This document shows positions 51,474-64,000 of a DNA stretch of 64,000 nt, piece by piece. This DNA is from Sycobia sp. Sy_11 (taxonomy: Eukaryota > Arthropoda > Insecta > Hymenoptera > Epichrysomallidae). The stretch lies in NCBI GenBank assembly GCA_018907035.1, contig JACCIC010000139.1, positions 930,001 through 994,000 on the forward strand, in the 5' to 3' direction. Below the pieces are notes generated by a model. The model had not been told where the DNA came from. It saw nothing but the letters and a program-made list of their open reading frames with translations, and did not search any database. The position numbers and the translations under genes are program-made. The first letter of the stretch is position 1. The number at the start of each line of letters is the position of its first letter.

Positions 51474-52293
51474 CCTATTATGAAGATAAGGAGCAGCAAT
51501 TATTTGTATTATAATATTTAAATATACTCCTTTTACCATACTCAAAAATGACTTATTACGCAATTTTTAGAATTTAACAGTATCAACAGAATTGCAAATG
51601 TTCAATAAAATCTGCGTAACAAAAATTGAGCCTCAAAAACGTATGAATTTGGTCTGGTAACATCTTAGTAATTATTTCATAATCAATAGAGATGTTTAGT
51701 ACTTGACTTTGATTATCCATTATTTTTATATCCTCTAGATTATTCAATTATATAGTTTTATAATTGTAAAATCATCCAAGCATGTAATAAATGTATGCAT
51801 TCTATCATTAAAAGTATAAGCATTAGATGATCATCAAAAGGATAGGGTATACATGCGCTGGTCAAAATATTTTACAAAAAAAATTGACTATGTCAGTTGT
51901 AATATGGACGAGATTTACGGTTATATTTCGATACTTCCGTAAGCGTAGAAAAATCACTCTCAATATAGCCTATTGCTATAAACGATTCTTCCAACACACA
52001 CATACACACAAACAAATACACATACACACACGTACACGCGCACACAGCAAGTAATACATCTTCTTTCACTATTGGACACACTTGAACCCGACAATAAGGA
52101 GAAATTATTGTGTAAAATATTACTGTGTCATACACGCACATTAGAATTCATTGTACATCAAGTCAAAAAAAATACTTGATGCAAATTTTCTTCGATTTTA
52201 TACTACTTTCTACAGTTCTTCAAAGATATACAAAAAAATCATTCAACACTTGTATTATCAATAAATTATAATAAATTTTGCAGAAAACAGTTT

Positions 52294-55200
52294 TCAATTC
52301 AGATGAAAACCTCTTTCCCGAGTAGCTGCAAGAAGTCTTTCTTTAAGAATTTCTTCTGTTGGATATTCAGGTAGTTTTAAATAATGTACACAAGTATTAA
52401 CCGATGGATAACCTCCAGAACCTGCATCAACTTTTCTTACCACTGTCAGTCTGGGATGTAAATTACACAATCCACCAGGAGGCAAAGCTGAACAACCTGT
52501 AGCAAATTGTAAAAAAGCTTTTCTTTCTGGACCAGTGAGAGATAATAAAACATTGATAAATCTCTGAAATCCAGGGCTGAAAATCAAAATCATTTAACAT
52601 AAATTATTATTACAAATAAAATAAATAGCAAAATAAAATTAATTTATTAACCTTTCTCTGGTATATCCAAGTTTTGGCTCTGTGTAATTTAATAAATCTT
52701 CTTTAGTCCATTGTGGATTCTGCTCTCCACAAAGCATTGCTCTAATTTCTTCAGGACTAAAAGCATATAATTTTTCCATTGGGAAGACTTTAGAGAAACC
52801 TACTTTGAAGGCTTCCAATTGCTTAGCAATACCGCGATCGAAACAATATTTAATAGTCAGTTCTGTGTATTCCTTGGCATTTTCTATAGTAACAGGTATG
52901 TCCATACCGTTTTCTTTCAACTCCACATAATCATAGTTATATATTTTAGAACTAGGCGAATAAGTCATTGTTAAAGCTAAATCTTCTATTGCCACAGACG
53001 TCCCTGAGGGATGTGATATATAAAGAGTTTCTCCAATAAAGCTATCTTCTGCAGATGATGAATGACCTTCCGAAAGTGCGCGCTCTCGTTTGGAAACCAA
53101 ATTCTGAATTTCTTTTAAGAATTCTCCTCTAACAGGATCTACTAATGCAATATCATTTATATCTAAAATACCATCGTACCAAGATTTGGGTTCAAGATCA
53201 AAATCATCCTGAAAAGAAAATTCATATCAATATTTTTGATCAGATTATTGTATCATTTCTTTTACTGTCAAAGCAAAGTTTATCATTATTTCATACCCCA
53301 TTTTCATCTTGTTCTTCTTCTTCTGATATGAAGCTACTCGCCATGCTTGAAGATATACTCTCTTGAGTTGCGACATTTGATGTCGTTAACCCAATTCGTT
53401 CATTAACATTATTCGTTATATCACCACGACACATTAATTTTAAGAATGGTCGAGACAGTGGTAAATCAACTAATCGATTGTCCTGCAATACTTTTGCTAA
53501 GAAAACACCAAGAAACCAGAAATATCGAACAGCTCGATCGCATGCTTCGGAATTTTGTGGCAGTGGTGCTGGAAATAATCCACTTGATCGCGTAACATAA
53601 TAACCTGCGGATCGCATTCGTTCGTTACTATTTTCCAGTTTTGCTTCAATATCAATTTGTGGATCCTCGTCGTCACACAGCCACAATCCCAAATCTTTTC
53701 GCTGGAGTTCTGCTGCGACCAAAGCAAAAAATTCGAGCGTTGGACCTAAACCTGTTCCTTCTTCGCCAACAAATTCTACTTCAAGAATACTCTTTCGATT
53801 TGCATGAACCTGTAAATAAATAACTTATAATCAGTAAAAAATTACAATATAAGATCTATTTAAATACAAAAAATAGAGGATTATTCTTATTAGGACTAAA
53901 ATTTATTGTACCAATAGTAAACAAACAAAAAAATATTGATAACTTTTTGATAATTTGATCATAACTCTAGCCTCTTACTACCTAATAATTTAATTGTTTC
54001 TATAAATAATTGCAAATTAAATTCTTTATTTCAAGCTATTCCTCTTCTTAGAAAGAAATAAGGAAATAGAATACATTTTTTCACTAAACATTATAATTAT
54101 AAAATAGATAATAATAAAATATTTTTCCAAAATATAACTAGAGAGTAATGGTTTATAGAATCTGTCACTATTTACAAAACTCTGTGAGCCTATCTTTGTT
54201 CAATATTTTATTACACATTTATATTCAAAACTAACAAAATGAGATGATTATAGTGATAATGATAATGTAGATCACGGTGATAATAATAACAAAAACAATA
54301 GCGTAACAAAGACTACAATAATGTAATTCAAAAAATGTGATTTATAGAATTTTAGTGAGTATAAAGGTTCCAAAAAATTATTGAAAGTTATTATTTCAAT
54401 TTGAAAAAAAAGTAAAATGAAATAAATTTAGCCAATTTTTCAGAGCGAACTTTAGATAACTATTAAAAACATTATAAATATTTTAAAAATGTTCCAAGTT
54501 ATACTATTTTGCCTATTTTAATCTATACATCCACTACATAAGAAGCATATCAATGTAAATTGGATTATGAAAAAGATATTTAACAATTTTTCTTATACAT
54601 CTCGAAAAATAATATAGCCAATTAATTTAATAGATAATTAAATAAATAAATAAATATAAATAGATCATTTGTTTTTTAATTTGTCTATACTAAGAATTGT
54701 TTTATTAACAGGAGATGTCAAAATATAAACCATACTGTAAAAGATGCTTAATACTTAATACAGTTTAGCTACTTCTGTTGAGCAATGACTACTTATCATA
54801 TTATTTTTTATGAAATCAACAAAATATATATGAAAACTGAAAACGAAATAGAACGATGTTATGTGCATGTTTCTCATATACAATGGCTGTGCTAGACTAA
54901 GAATCAAGATTAAGATAGGAAGCATTAAATTTGATATCATATAGTAAAGAAAATGCTGATGAACATGGATAAGTAGAGATAGACAACTAAATACATAATG
55001 AATAAACTCAAAAACAAGTTCAACAAATAATGTTTGAAAATTTCAAACCTAAGTAAAGTATAGGTATATTAAATTAAACCTAATAGAATTCAGCCGCAAG
55101 AGCAAAAACTCATCAAATTACTTTAATTATCAATGTGAAAATAATGTTATTTAAATTAATAATATACCTTAAGTACTTGTTCTGCCCAATCCAATAGTTT

Positions 55201-58200
55201 ATCACCCCTTGGTACACTGACTCGTTCGTGTTTTAATCTACCGACTCTGAATTCATGTACATCATCTCGTCTTGGGCTAAGACCAGGTGCTCTTTGTCTC
55301 TCTAGAACCGCATCTCTTTGGGTTTGTAACCAAACAATTGAGCGAGAAGCTCCAAAAGCTGTACAATTAAAATAAAGACGTCGAGTTTCAAACGGTAACA
55401 AAAATGGGCAACTTCTAGCAAGTTCTTCACACCAACTGGGTAAAGCTCCAGCTGCAAGAGCCAAGGGATCTTGAATTTGTTGAGCTATTTTATTTGTAAT
55501 TTTCTTCGATGTAAAATCATCCGGATGTACCCACTTAGAATCTAATTCTTCTTCATGAATAATGTGTTCGAGTCTACTACTGTTAAGACCACCATTACTT
55601 GGTGTACCAAGTACATATACATGTCGCAACAGTTGTAATACATCTTCAACAGTGCAACCATTAGTATTCTGATTTATATTTCGAGAATATAAATTCACTG
55701 TTGGAGTTGCTCGACCGGACGTATCATCATCTTTAGCTTCCTTATATATTATACTAAAAATAATTATTACATATAATGAATATATAATTTTTGCAGTACT
55801 CAATTAAATTAATTAAAAACAATTTCTTTAAAAAAATCTACAAAATGGCTATTTCAAATGAATAATAAATACAAATTACATTTTGAATTAAATTTGAAGA
55901 AATATTTGATGCTATCAAAATTTTAATAAATTAATTTTAATTTAACTCTAAAAAAATATTTTATTTTTATGAAAATATATGATAATATATTATTTTAAAT
56001 AAACAATTACAGCGTTTTTATACAAATCAGTATCTTTTCATTCATGAACTCAATATAACTGTATACAAGCGTATTAAGTGTTAAAATATATATTTAAAAG
56101 ATTATAAATATGAAATAAATATAACTTTATTATAATTTAGTAATTACTTATTTTCTATTACTCACGTATAAATTGGCTCCCATATTCTTCTAAGTTTTTC
56201 TTGTTTACTTCCTAGTTCAGTCAGTTGCATTAGTTGTTGTACAGATTGAAAAATACTAGCATGAGGCTCAGTCAAAGGTATCTCTACATCGGGAATCCCT
56301 GGTAAACCAGGACCCTTTAAGAATAATGATAATTTAGGACCAAGGATAGTTGGCGATCTAAGTTGTGTTGCTGCATGAGCTTCACTTCCTGGTGGTGGAA
56401 TTTCTAAATCTGTGGTCTAAAAATTAAATGAAATAGTAAAAGCATATTATCTAATTAATAAATTTAAGATCAAAAATTTGAATTCTTACTTGATTAACAT
56501 TAGTCCTTCCTGGTCTAGGATCAAATGCAGGAATCAAAGCAGAAAATTGACGTTTCAATACAAATTCATCATCCCAAGCTCTCCTTTTACTACTTGGCAC
56601 CACAGTTTCCTCTTCCATAAATGTAGCTAATAGATTACGACTAACCATTACATCTTGATATTCACCTTCATCACCACCATCCTCTTCATTCTCTTCGTCA
56701 TCATCTACCTCCTTATAAATTAAATTTCATAGCAATAGTAATAAATTTATTTTATAAATCAAGAATCAATTAGCAGTTCCAATAACTTACTTGTTCATCA
56801 TTTTCATCATTATCGTCTTCTTCTTCAGCTAAGACACCATCTTCATCGTCCTCCAAATCTGCCAAAAGTGTAGTTCTCCCACTTGTACGTGTCCCTCCAA
56901 CACTGGAAGCTGCTACTTCACCACAAGCCTCCAAAAATTCTTCAAAACTTACCTTTAAGTAATTGAAATTTTATTAAAATACAAGTTAATAAAAAAATGC
57001 ATTTACATTCATTAGCTTATTTCTCTACCATTGGTATATTATATATATCAATCTGATTCATAAAAGACCACTATAATCCGAATAATATTTAAGGCTGAAC
57101 AATCAATCTGTCCTTTTTTTATTTTCTTAAGAAGAAATAAGCATTTTCTTTTTCAAATGTAAAGTTCACTTTTAATATCTTTTTCAATAACTGATCCCAA
57201 TGTTTTCAATCCATAATTTTATTAATATTTTAAAAGATCTATTAATGAATAATTAATAATAAATATTTAATTCTATTTAGTAATGAGTATTGAACTCGTT
57301 TAAACACTGAAGATTATTAGATGTAAATGATAATATTGACAGCAAAGGTTAACAATTATATTAAAATCACAGAAACTATTAGTCTCCACTGTCTATCGTT
57401 TTGTTTAAATTTATTTTTATTTTTCCAACGTTTTGGATACATTTGACCAATTTTTTGCTAGCAAAAATGTATAATATAAATAATATATTAATAAGGTGCA
57501 TAAGGTTACAAGTACCAATCAAAACAGCTTTAAAATTATTGTAATATTTTTAATAATATATTGTAGTTTAAAATATTTATATACAATCATAATAATATAA
57601 TCCAAATATATTATTATTTCAGAAATATTAATGAAAAAATTCAACTAATAAAGATTTGTTTAATACTTACCAATTCACTATCACTACTTGTGCTAGTTAA
57701 GGACATTGTGAGAGTTTGCCCCAATCCACCACCACCAGTAGAACCAGAACAGGCTGCTGTGCCTGGAATTTGACTACTACTAGTTAAGCTAGGATAACTT
57801 TGAGCAGTTCCTAACAAACCCCCAGGAAAATTAGAACTAAGGGCCAATCTAACCAAACTTGAAACTGGATTAGATCCTCGTGTATTTGAGCTGGGAACAG
57901 CATTAGTTGTTATGTGCTGACTAGCAGCTGGACCTAAAAATATAGCAAATAATTGAAAAAATAATAGGTAGAAATATACATATATTTTCTATGTTGAAAT
58001 TGGTCTGTAATAATTTTATTATTTAATTTAAAAAAGAAATAATATAAAAATAATATATATAAATAGGCTATCTAAATAAGCTTCTATAAAGAAACAGTTA
58101 AAAATTCAAGGATTTCTAAAAATATCCTTTTATTTTAATGTCAGAAAGAAATATCACCCTTTTAGATAAAAAAATTGTTGATTTATTCTAATGCTAGTAC

Positions 58201-61197
58201 TTTACTAACCCAATGTTCGTCTGCGAGCCATTGCTGTGAATGTCTCTAATAATCCAGATGCTGCTACTGGCTCTAAAGTATTGTTAGTAGTATCACTGCA
58301 AGCAAGATTTGGTACGGATACAGACATAGGATTGGTGGTTACAACGACTGGACAGCCAGCTGTATTGTTTTGTGAAGATGAGCTTGCATCTTTATCTCGA
58401 GGACAGCAATCCTTTGAGTCTGAATATGTTATTACACAAAAAAGATGACATGATAAAAAAAATTCTTTATTGCATATTCTACAGGTCCAGTGCTATAGTG
58501 AAAATTAATTGAATTATTTTAACACAATAAGAAGGAAAATATTATTAAATGAACAGCATAACAAAGTAAAAAAAATTATTTTCTTAAATGGAACTATGAA
58601 TACTATTAATGTACATATAAATAATAAGAATACAAATAAATAATAAAAAAATAAATAATACAATCATAGATAAGATAAGTTTCATTATTATTTTCCAATT
58701 ATTAATGGGGTGAAGAACAAATTTGTGAATAGTGGTCAATAGTTTTTATACCACTGAACTTGTTAGTTAAATAAACTTTAAAGCATTACTTTCAGTAACT
58801 CCAACTGCTGTATTAGATGCAGCATTAATAGCTGCATGACTTCTTGGAGCAGGTCGAATTCTCATAGAACTTTCGTCACTTTCACCAGACACACTAATTC
58901 TAACTGGAACTAAGCCAAGTAACTCACCACTAAGAAAACTATTTGTATTATTTCTTAATCTATCAGCCCCTTCACGCATTCGATCCAACACTTCAGCAGC
59001 TTCGAGACTAAATAAACCACTTGCAGGCTAAAAGTAAATAAAAAAATTTTACTTTGATAAAAATACATTTATAGATTATTATATTAAAAACATTTTAAAT
59101 TCTTTATTAAAATTCTTTATTAATTTAATTATTAATACAAAGATAAAAAACCACAATATTCTATCTATTTTATATAGAAATTTGAAATATCGTATAAATT
59201 GAATGATATATTAATGATAGAAAATATATTAGAGTTGATTTTTATGCAATATACCTTGTTACCACCCCGAACTGATGATAATATTGGCTTGGAATTGCTT
59301 GATGTTCGATTGCTATTGCCATTTCCTGAAGCTACAGCTGAAGAGCAATCTGTATTTAAAGTTAAACTTTCAACAATTGTAGCTAGATCACTTGTAACTG
59401 CAGCAGTATCCGGTCGTGAATGTAAAACTACTGAAAGTTCTCCTGTTGAATTAACACCACTTTCTCCAGTAACTGCAACTACTGCTTCAGTACGAGCTAC
59501 TGAAAGAACGCTTTCTGCTATGGATTCTGCAGCTTGCTATAAAAAGGATACTTCATATTTATTAACAATTTATAAGTCATGCTTAAATACAAGAATTCAG
59601 ATATAAAATTGTATATAAAATATTAATTTATTCACGGAATTATATTTTTAATTAATTTTAAGTCTTCTATGTTTACAATTTGAAATTGGAAAAAAAAATT
59701 TTCATAAAGCCCTATAACACAAATCACGATGACTATGTAAAAATATGTTTCATCTTTTTAACATATATCGAGAATACTTACAATATTTTTACATTAATTA
59801 CTAATGAATAAAAAATCAAAGGTATTTGAAAATATTAATTTTTTTGAAGATAAAAAACAAGCTTTTTATTATTATTATTAATGAATTAATAAACACATTT
59901 TAGTAGAAATAGTAGAATAACAATAACTTTTAAGTGAAAATTGAACATGCTTAAACTGTGAAAACTATGTTTTTCCTAGGGAAAAATATTAAAAAATCTT
60001 TTCAATTTACCTTAGCAGCAAGATTGTCAGTGCTAGCTACCTGATCAGTAGAAGCAACAGAACATCGAATTCCAATATCAGTACAGTAGTCAGGTAAACT
60101 AGGTGTACTATTTGACTTACGACCAGTTAAAACACAACTTCCATTTTTGGATTTAGAAGGATCAGTTGTTGACTCTACATTGGAAGTACTATTATTACAA
60201 ACTAATCTTAAATCATATTTTCCTTCTGCACCCATGCGGTATGAATTTGAACATCCATTATCCCATGTTACATCAATCCAACCATTGTGAAGTTCTCCTG
60301 TTACAGTCCCCTCGCCTACATAACGGCAAAAAATATTTATACGAAAATATTCGTTATAATGATATAATTAAATAATTAAAGCAAAAGAATGGTTTATACT
60401 TTGTCAAATATTTACGAATTGTTTTTTTTATCAATGAAACCAGTATAATGTTATGTTTATATCTTATTTTTCTATATAAATACACTATTGATATTAAATG
60501 AGTATTGATATTATCAAGTTAAATATTATCTTAAATAAACATTTAGTTAATCTTAAGTAAACATTAGTATGTATGTTTGTTGAATAAAATAACAAGTTTT
60601 CTGTACATCTGATAATATTACAAAAGAAATAATTTATTTGTTAGCAATTATTATAATTTCAAGAAATATATTAAATAAAAAAGTTAATTATAAAGCTATT
60701 TATTTCTTTTTGTAATCTTATAAACAGAGTTCTTACTTTGAAACTACCTATATTATTCTAAAATTTTAATTGTTAATATGATATATAATGATTTTATAAA
60801 AAACCTAATTACCTGGTGGTAGACCATCTTGATCTCTCCACTTCCAATCAAGACCACGAGCTACTCGGGCACCAGCAACCAAATGTCTCAAAACCTGAGC
60901 TCTAATTAAACGTCTTTGTTTTCGTACACAAGCCTCGGCTTCTTTAGCAGCACGACCCAAATCTTCACAAACTCCAGTAACCTCTCCATACACTTCAAAA
61001 CCCGAAACTGAAAGGTAATGAGTTTGACCCGAAGCATTTTTTCCAGTCTGTTGCAATCTTAAATGACGCCAGCCTTGAGATTCATCATTCGTTACAGGTG
61101 GATCCAGAGTCCATGTGGCTGTACTTCCTGGCTCATTCAATGAGCAATCGTCTACATGGGTATATAGTGTTGACCAATTAATTCCATCCCGTGATGC
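52294..61197 (-). CDS. HECTD1: HECT E3 ubiquitin ligase HECTD1, C-terminal part (runs off right edge)
   Basis: Thirteen exons in gene order: 61197-60813, 60315-60011, 59536-59255, 59027-58790, 58419-58210, 57933-57671, 56952-56791, 56711-56490, 56416-56166, 55753-55168, 53809-53297, 53208-52652 and 52576-52294. All have GT/AG borders and stay in phase, giving 1,418 residues plus stop. Order in this part: the Sad1/UNC-like fold (residues 1-~85, [14 protein letters not shown]), the MIB/HERC2 domain (~129-170, [18 protein letters not shown]), Ser/Thr-rich linkers ([10 protein letters not shown]), an acidic stretch ([15 protein letters not shown]), and the HECT domain. The catalytic Cys is residue 1387 in [13 protein letters not shown] (codon 52390-52392). 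The product moves ubiquitin from an E2 onto substrates. The ankyrin-containing N-terminal half must lie beyond position 64,000. The first exon here opens at a codon boundary (GCA). Confidence 0.95.
53810..55167 (-). other. HECTD1 intron within the HECT-coding region
   Basis: A 1.36-kb AT-rich intron with donor GTATAT and acceptor TTACAG. No embedded gene or clear repeat is seen. Confidence 0.85.
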
Positions 61198-61356
61198 CTT
61201 CAATCGAAAAAGAAATTTTGTGAAATCGAATAATATATCACATATGTTTGTGTAGATGATAATAAAGAAAATGATAAATGAATATTATTTTCTATAATCA
61301 GTAAAAAAAATTCATTCTCTGAACAGTTTCTTTTCTTATATAAAGAAGAATAATCA

Positions 61357-61412
<56 letters not shown>
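61357..61412. repeat. (ATA)n trinucleotide microsatellite
   Basis: About 18 AAT/ATA units. On the minus strand it reads as a poly-Leu frame, which is not a gene. Confidence 0.95.
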
Positions 61413-61414
<2 letters not shown>

Positions 61415-61839
61415 TTAAGTACATGCAATTTATTTATTTATTTATTAAGCTAGAGTAATATTACATCATATTGAATTAAGTAATCTAGCAAAGGAAATTG
61501 AATTCCTGTATGCTAGTCTATACTAAATACTAAATGACAGAAAATTTTTAATTTAAGAAAAAATAGAAAAGTTTCATATTACAATGCATATAATCTATCG
61601 AAATTAAGCAAATATATCAGTTTTACTAATCTTAAGACTAAAAAACAACTTACAAACTAAAATAAAATAATATTAAACAGAGAAATATATTCTATGTAAC
61701 AGTCTATGAAATTTCTTTCATCATTTTATCATATATAATAACACTTGTATACAACATTAAGTATTTATTTGAAAATATTAAATTCTTATGTTTCTAAAGA
61801 TAGTTAATTATTCAATTTGTTAATTTTGTTTTTAAATTA

Positions 61840-62078
61840 ATTGTCTTTACATTTAAGTTTTTGAGATCATTTGGTAGATTATTAAGTAATTTCATTGCAA
61901 TACTTTTATTAATTATTTTTAATATTCTAATCTGAATGTTTTGAATACTATCACGATTATTTTTATATACTCCTCCCTAAGCAATTATTTCATAGTTAAC
62001 AATACTATAAAATAACACATGATAAATGGATAGTTTTAAAAAATACAAATTAAATATTTCATTTTACTAACTATACTT

Positions 62079-62133
<55 letters not shown>

Positions 62134-62770
62134 TATTTCACATTCTAGACAAATATAATGCCCAAATACCTAGTACATTGTACTGTATTATTCTATTATA
62201 TATTATATATTCTTATATCTAAAGATTGAAGCATCCTATTATAGTAATTACAATAGTCATAAAAACTGTTTTAATAACATTAAATGTTAATTTATTGATT
62301 GCCAGTCAAAAGGCAATAACATCCAAGTATCAATTCATTTTTAGTTGTGCTAAATTTTAAGTGTCTACCTCCAATATAATGACAGTATCATTAGTATATG
62401 ATAAAATCGTGTTATCTTAACAATTCATTATCATATAACACAAAAAGCAAAGATTTTCAAATAGTCCCTTGTGGAACTGTAATTAAGTCTATATCATTAT
62501 TATAAGAATTTAAGATTCTCATCTTAAACTCCTTTGTTCTCTACCTGTAAGGTAATTTTGATGTAGAATATTAGCCTTGCCTCTAATCCTCTATAGAACT
62601 AATTTTACATTAGGATTTTATGATTAACGGTATTAAAGGCTTTAGATCAAGAAAATTTTAAGAGCAAGAAAAGTTATTATTAATAGTCTGCTTTTATTTA
62701 AATTAGTATAAATTGTATTAGCTATATAATTCAGCGTTTATCTATTTTATATATTGGGACTCAAAAATAA
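61840..62770 (-). mobile_element. Decayed non-LTR retrotransposon (reverse transcriptase remnant)
   Basis: Minus-strand translation, across many stops and frameshifts, gives the reverse transcriptase blocks in order. These are LKAFNTVNHKIL (near 62,620-62,650), ILHQNYLTGREQ, VPQGTI and LLFVLYDNEL, YTNDTVIIL in place of the YADD box, NKLTFNVIKTVFMT, and a C-terminal YEIIA-GGVYKNN...IQIRILKIINK (near 61,850-61,985). This is the order of Jockey/CR1-type LINEs. A TA tract has expanded inside it. It lies in the same orientation as HECTD1 and is long dead. Confidence 0.8.
62082..62131. repeat. (TA)n microsatellite
   Basis: TA tract within the decayed LINE. Confidence 0.93.
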
Positions 62771-63489
62771 AAATTAAAATTATTTTATAGGGTAGTTCTT
62801 TTATAATATTATTATATAGTTTGGATACTTTTCGGTTAGGTTTTTATCTTAATATAATTAAAATTATTTTTAATACCAAAATCTAGTAGAACCAGGTAAT
62901 ATGTGAATTTATTAAATTAACTATTATATTTAAAATAAACTTAATTCTATATATTATTATGTTAGTAATTTAAAGTAAACAATTTAAAACCTATAATTGA
63001 TGTTTAAATTGGAAAATCAAATTATAATCCTCATATAAGTTTATTCGCAAATTGTAAACATATAAATATCATAATTATGTATAAATATTTTAATATAAAA
63101 ATTGTTGACAAAAGTTGTAATGATTCTACAAAGCAACTGTAGTTGTGTTTATATTAATATAAGATTTATATTTATAATATTTGCAAACACTTATTTATTT
63201 TATTTATTATTTTTATGGATTAAATAGTTTTTTAAGGAAACAAACACTTATACCGAGCTCTAGCACTAAAAAATTCGACAAATATTGCATTGAAGTTAAA
63301 TTCGATTAACAGTAATCAAATGCAGGCCATTGAATAAATTCGACTCGACGAGCAAATTCAGGCGTTTAAGAATAGTAAGCGTACCGATACCTTTGCTACC
63401 TGAGACAACAGCTGCTCTTATCAAATATATAAAATTATTGTTATTTAAAATCATTTGCTAATATCCAATAGTACATTAAATATATATTA

Positions 63490-63495
<6 letters not shown>

Positions 63496-63547
<52 letters not shown>
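63496..63547. repeat. (TA)n microsatellite
   Basis: TA tract ending about 20 bases before the 5S-like unit. Confidence 0.93.
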
Positions 63548-63549
<2 letters not shown>

Positions 63550-63559
63550 TTATTACCTA

Positions 63560-63960
63560 ACTGACTGACACCTTGGCGGAGTGACGAAGCCGCACCTCGG
63601 GCGATCAACAAAGTTAAGCAGCGATCGCCACCACCACTACTTGGATGGGTGACTGCGCGAATACTGTGGCTTTGTTTATCGCTTAGATGTTGTTTCGTAC
63701 TCATCAATGAAAGCCGGGAGGTATGAGACCATTGTGCGACTAACAAATTCGATACCCGAAATTACGAAATGTGATACCAAGTATCGAATTTGAGCAGTTT
63801 TCATACACCAACCACTCCTGAGAGGGTTTTCCTAATTGGCATTTATCCTACTGGGTTTGGCCATAGGTTTTCCACATTCCACAGACAGGATCCTCGGCAA
63901 ATGCGGAGTGGATAAGGGGTAGGACTTAATTTCTAAGCAGAGGCAGTGTTATAGGATATT
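63560..63960 (+). mobile_element. Candidate 5S-rRNA-derived SINE-like repeat
   Basis: It starts with a 5S rRNA-like head (separate entry) and continues without a break into about 270 bases of non-5S body (GGGTTTGGCCATAGGTTTTC, then CTCGGCAAATGCGGAGTGGA). It ends in an A/T-rich stretch with AAAGGAAAAG. A 5S-type pol III promoter driving a longer unit is the design of SINE3 elements. The body was not recognised, and the limits are approximate because the unit lies near the window edge. Confidence 0.5.
63568..63690 (+). pseudogene. 5S rRNA-like sequence with internal control elements
   Basis: CTCGGGCGATCAACAAAGTT then AAGCAGCGATCG follows the 5S rRNA CTCGTCCGATC...AAGTTAAGCAGCG pattern; the box A-like AAGTTAAGCAGCG is at 63611-63623. 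TACTTGGATGGGTGACTGCG (box C-like TTGGATGGGTGAC at 63641-63653) and GAATACTGTGGCTTTG match the 3' half. The 5' end is diverged and one central stretch is CCACCACCA-rich, so it is not a normal 5S gene. The promoter boxes are retained well enough to suggest a pol III repeat. Confidence 0.75.
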
Positions 63961-64000
63961 AATATATTAAAGGAAAAGTAAATAAATGATTGGCGAATAT

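Larger units (their letters stand above)
50764..52293. other. Convergent 3' flanks of MDH1 and HECTD1
   Basis: No coding sequence is seen. It holds the MDH1 3' untranslated region with AATAAA at 50952-50957, a TA tract (51421-51472), short CA repeats near 51,995-52,045, and the HECTD1 3' untranslated region, whose end I cannot place with confidence. Confidence 0.6.
61198..64000 (-). other. HECTD1 upstream intron (incomplete)
   Basis: It starts at the acceptor TTGAAG before 61197 and continues past the window edge. It holds an ATA triplet tract, a decayed LINE, two TA tracts and a 5S-like repeat unit. I looked for a further HECTD1 exon and found none I could support. Confidence 0.7.

Noticed and set aside
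61200..61424. Poly-Leu frame on the minus strand
   Set aside because: It is the translation of an ATA triplet microsatellite in an intron.
63568..63690. Functional 5S rRNA gene
   Set aside because: The 5' half and the central stretch diverge from 5S rRNA and the unit runs on into unrelated sequence without a T-run stop right after the 5S part.

Overview
This window is animal nuclear DNA, almost certainly from an insect. The evidence is spliced genes with GT-AG introns, a trehalose/sugar transporter of the Tret1 type, a mellifera-type mariner relic, very AT-rich non-coding DNA and very many (TA)n tracts. A hymenopteran is my best guess, but the sequence alone does not prove it. There are no bacterial-type operons, CRISPR arrays or tRNA genes.

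Layout. Positions 1-28,340 hold no gene I can support. They contain AT-rich DNA, microsatellites, short CpG/GC-rich islets, a dead mariner transposon (15,301-16,423), a ~290 bp palindrome (8,722-9,015) and an unusual C11/G11 inverted pair (6,263-6,315). Positions 28,426-39,518 (+) carry a two-exon sugar transporter gene: a short first coding exon, a ~9.5 kb intron, then one large GC-rich exon. From 39,519 to 43,861 there is gene-free AT-rich DNA with a probable ~515 bp TA-flanked MITE. Positions 43,862-45,722 (-) carry a complete five-exon lariat debranching enzyme gene (DBR1). Positions 46,763-47,490 are a large fold-back element. Positions 49,148-50,763 (+) carry a complete five-exon cytosolic malate dehydrogenase gene (MDH1). 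From 52,294 past the right edge (-) lies the C-terminal ~1,418 residues of the giant HECT ubiquitin ligase HECTD1 in 13 exons. The last 2.8 kb is its upstream intron, which holds a decayed LINE and a 5S-rRNA-derived SINE-like unit.

The four genes are not functionally linked: sugar transport, RNA lariat turnover, central metabolism and ubiquitination. DBR1 and MDH1 are divergent, MDH1 and HECTD1 convergent. All exon boundaries were read by eye from GT/AG sites and reading frame. They join in phase in each gene: 516 aa, 510 aa, 332 aa, and 1,418 aa plus stop for the HECTD1 part.

I found no convincing undescribed biological system. The most unusual items are the fold-back element between DBR1 and MDH1, the shorter palindrome near 8.9 kb, the C11/G11 pair, and the 5S-derived repeat at the right edge.
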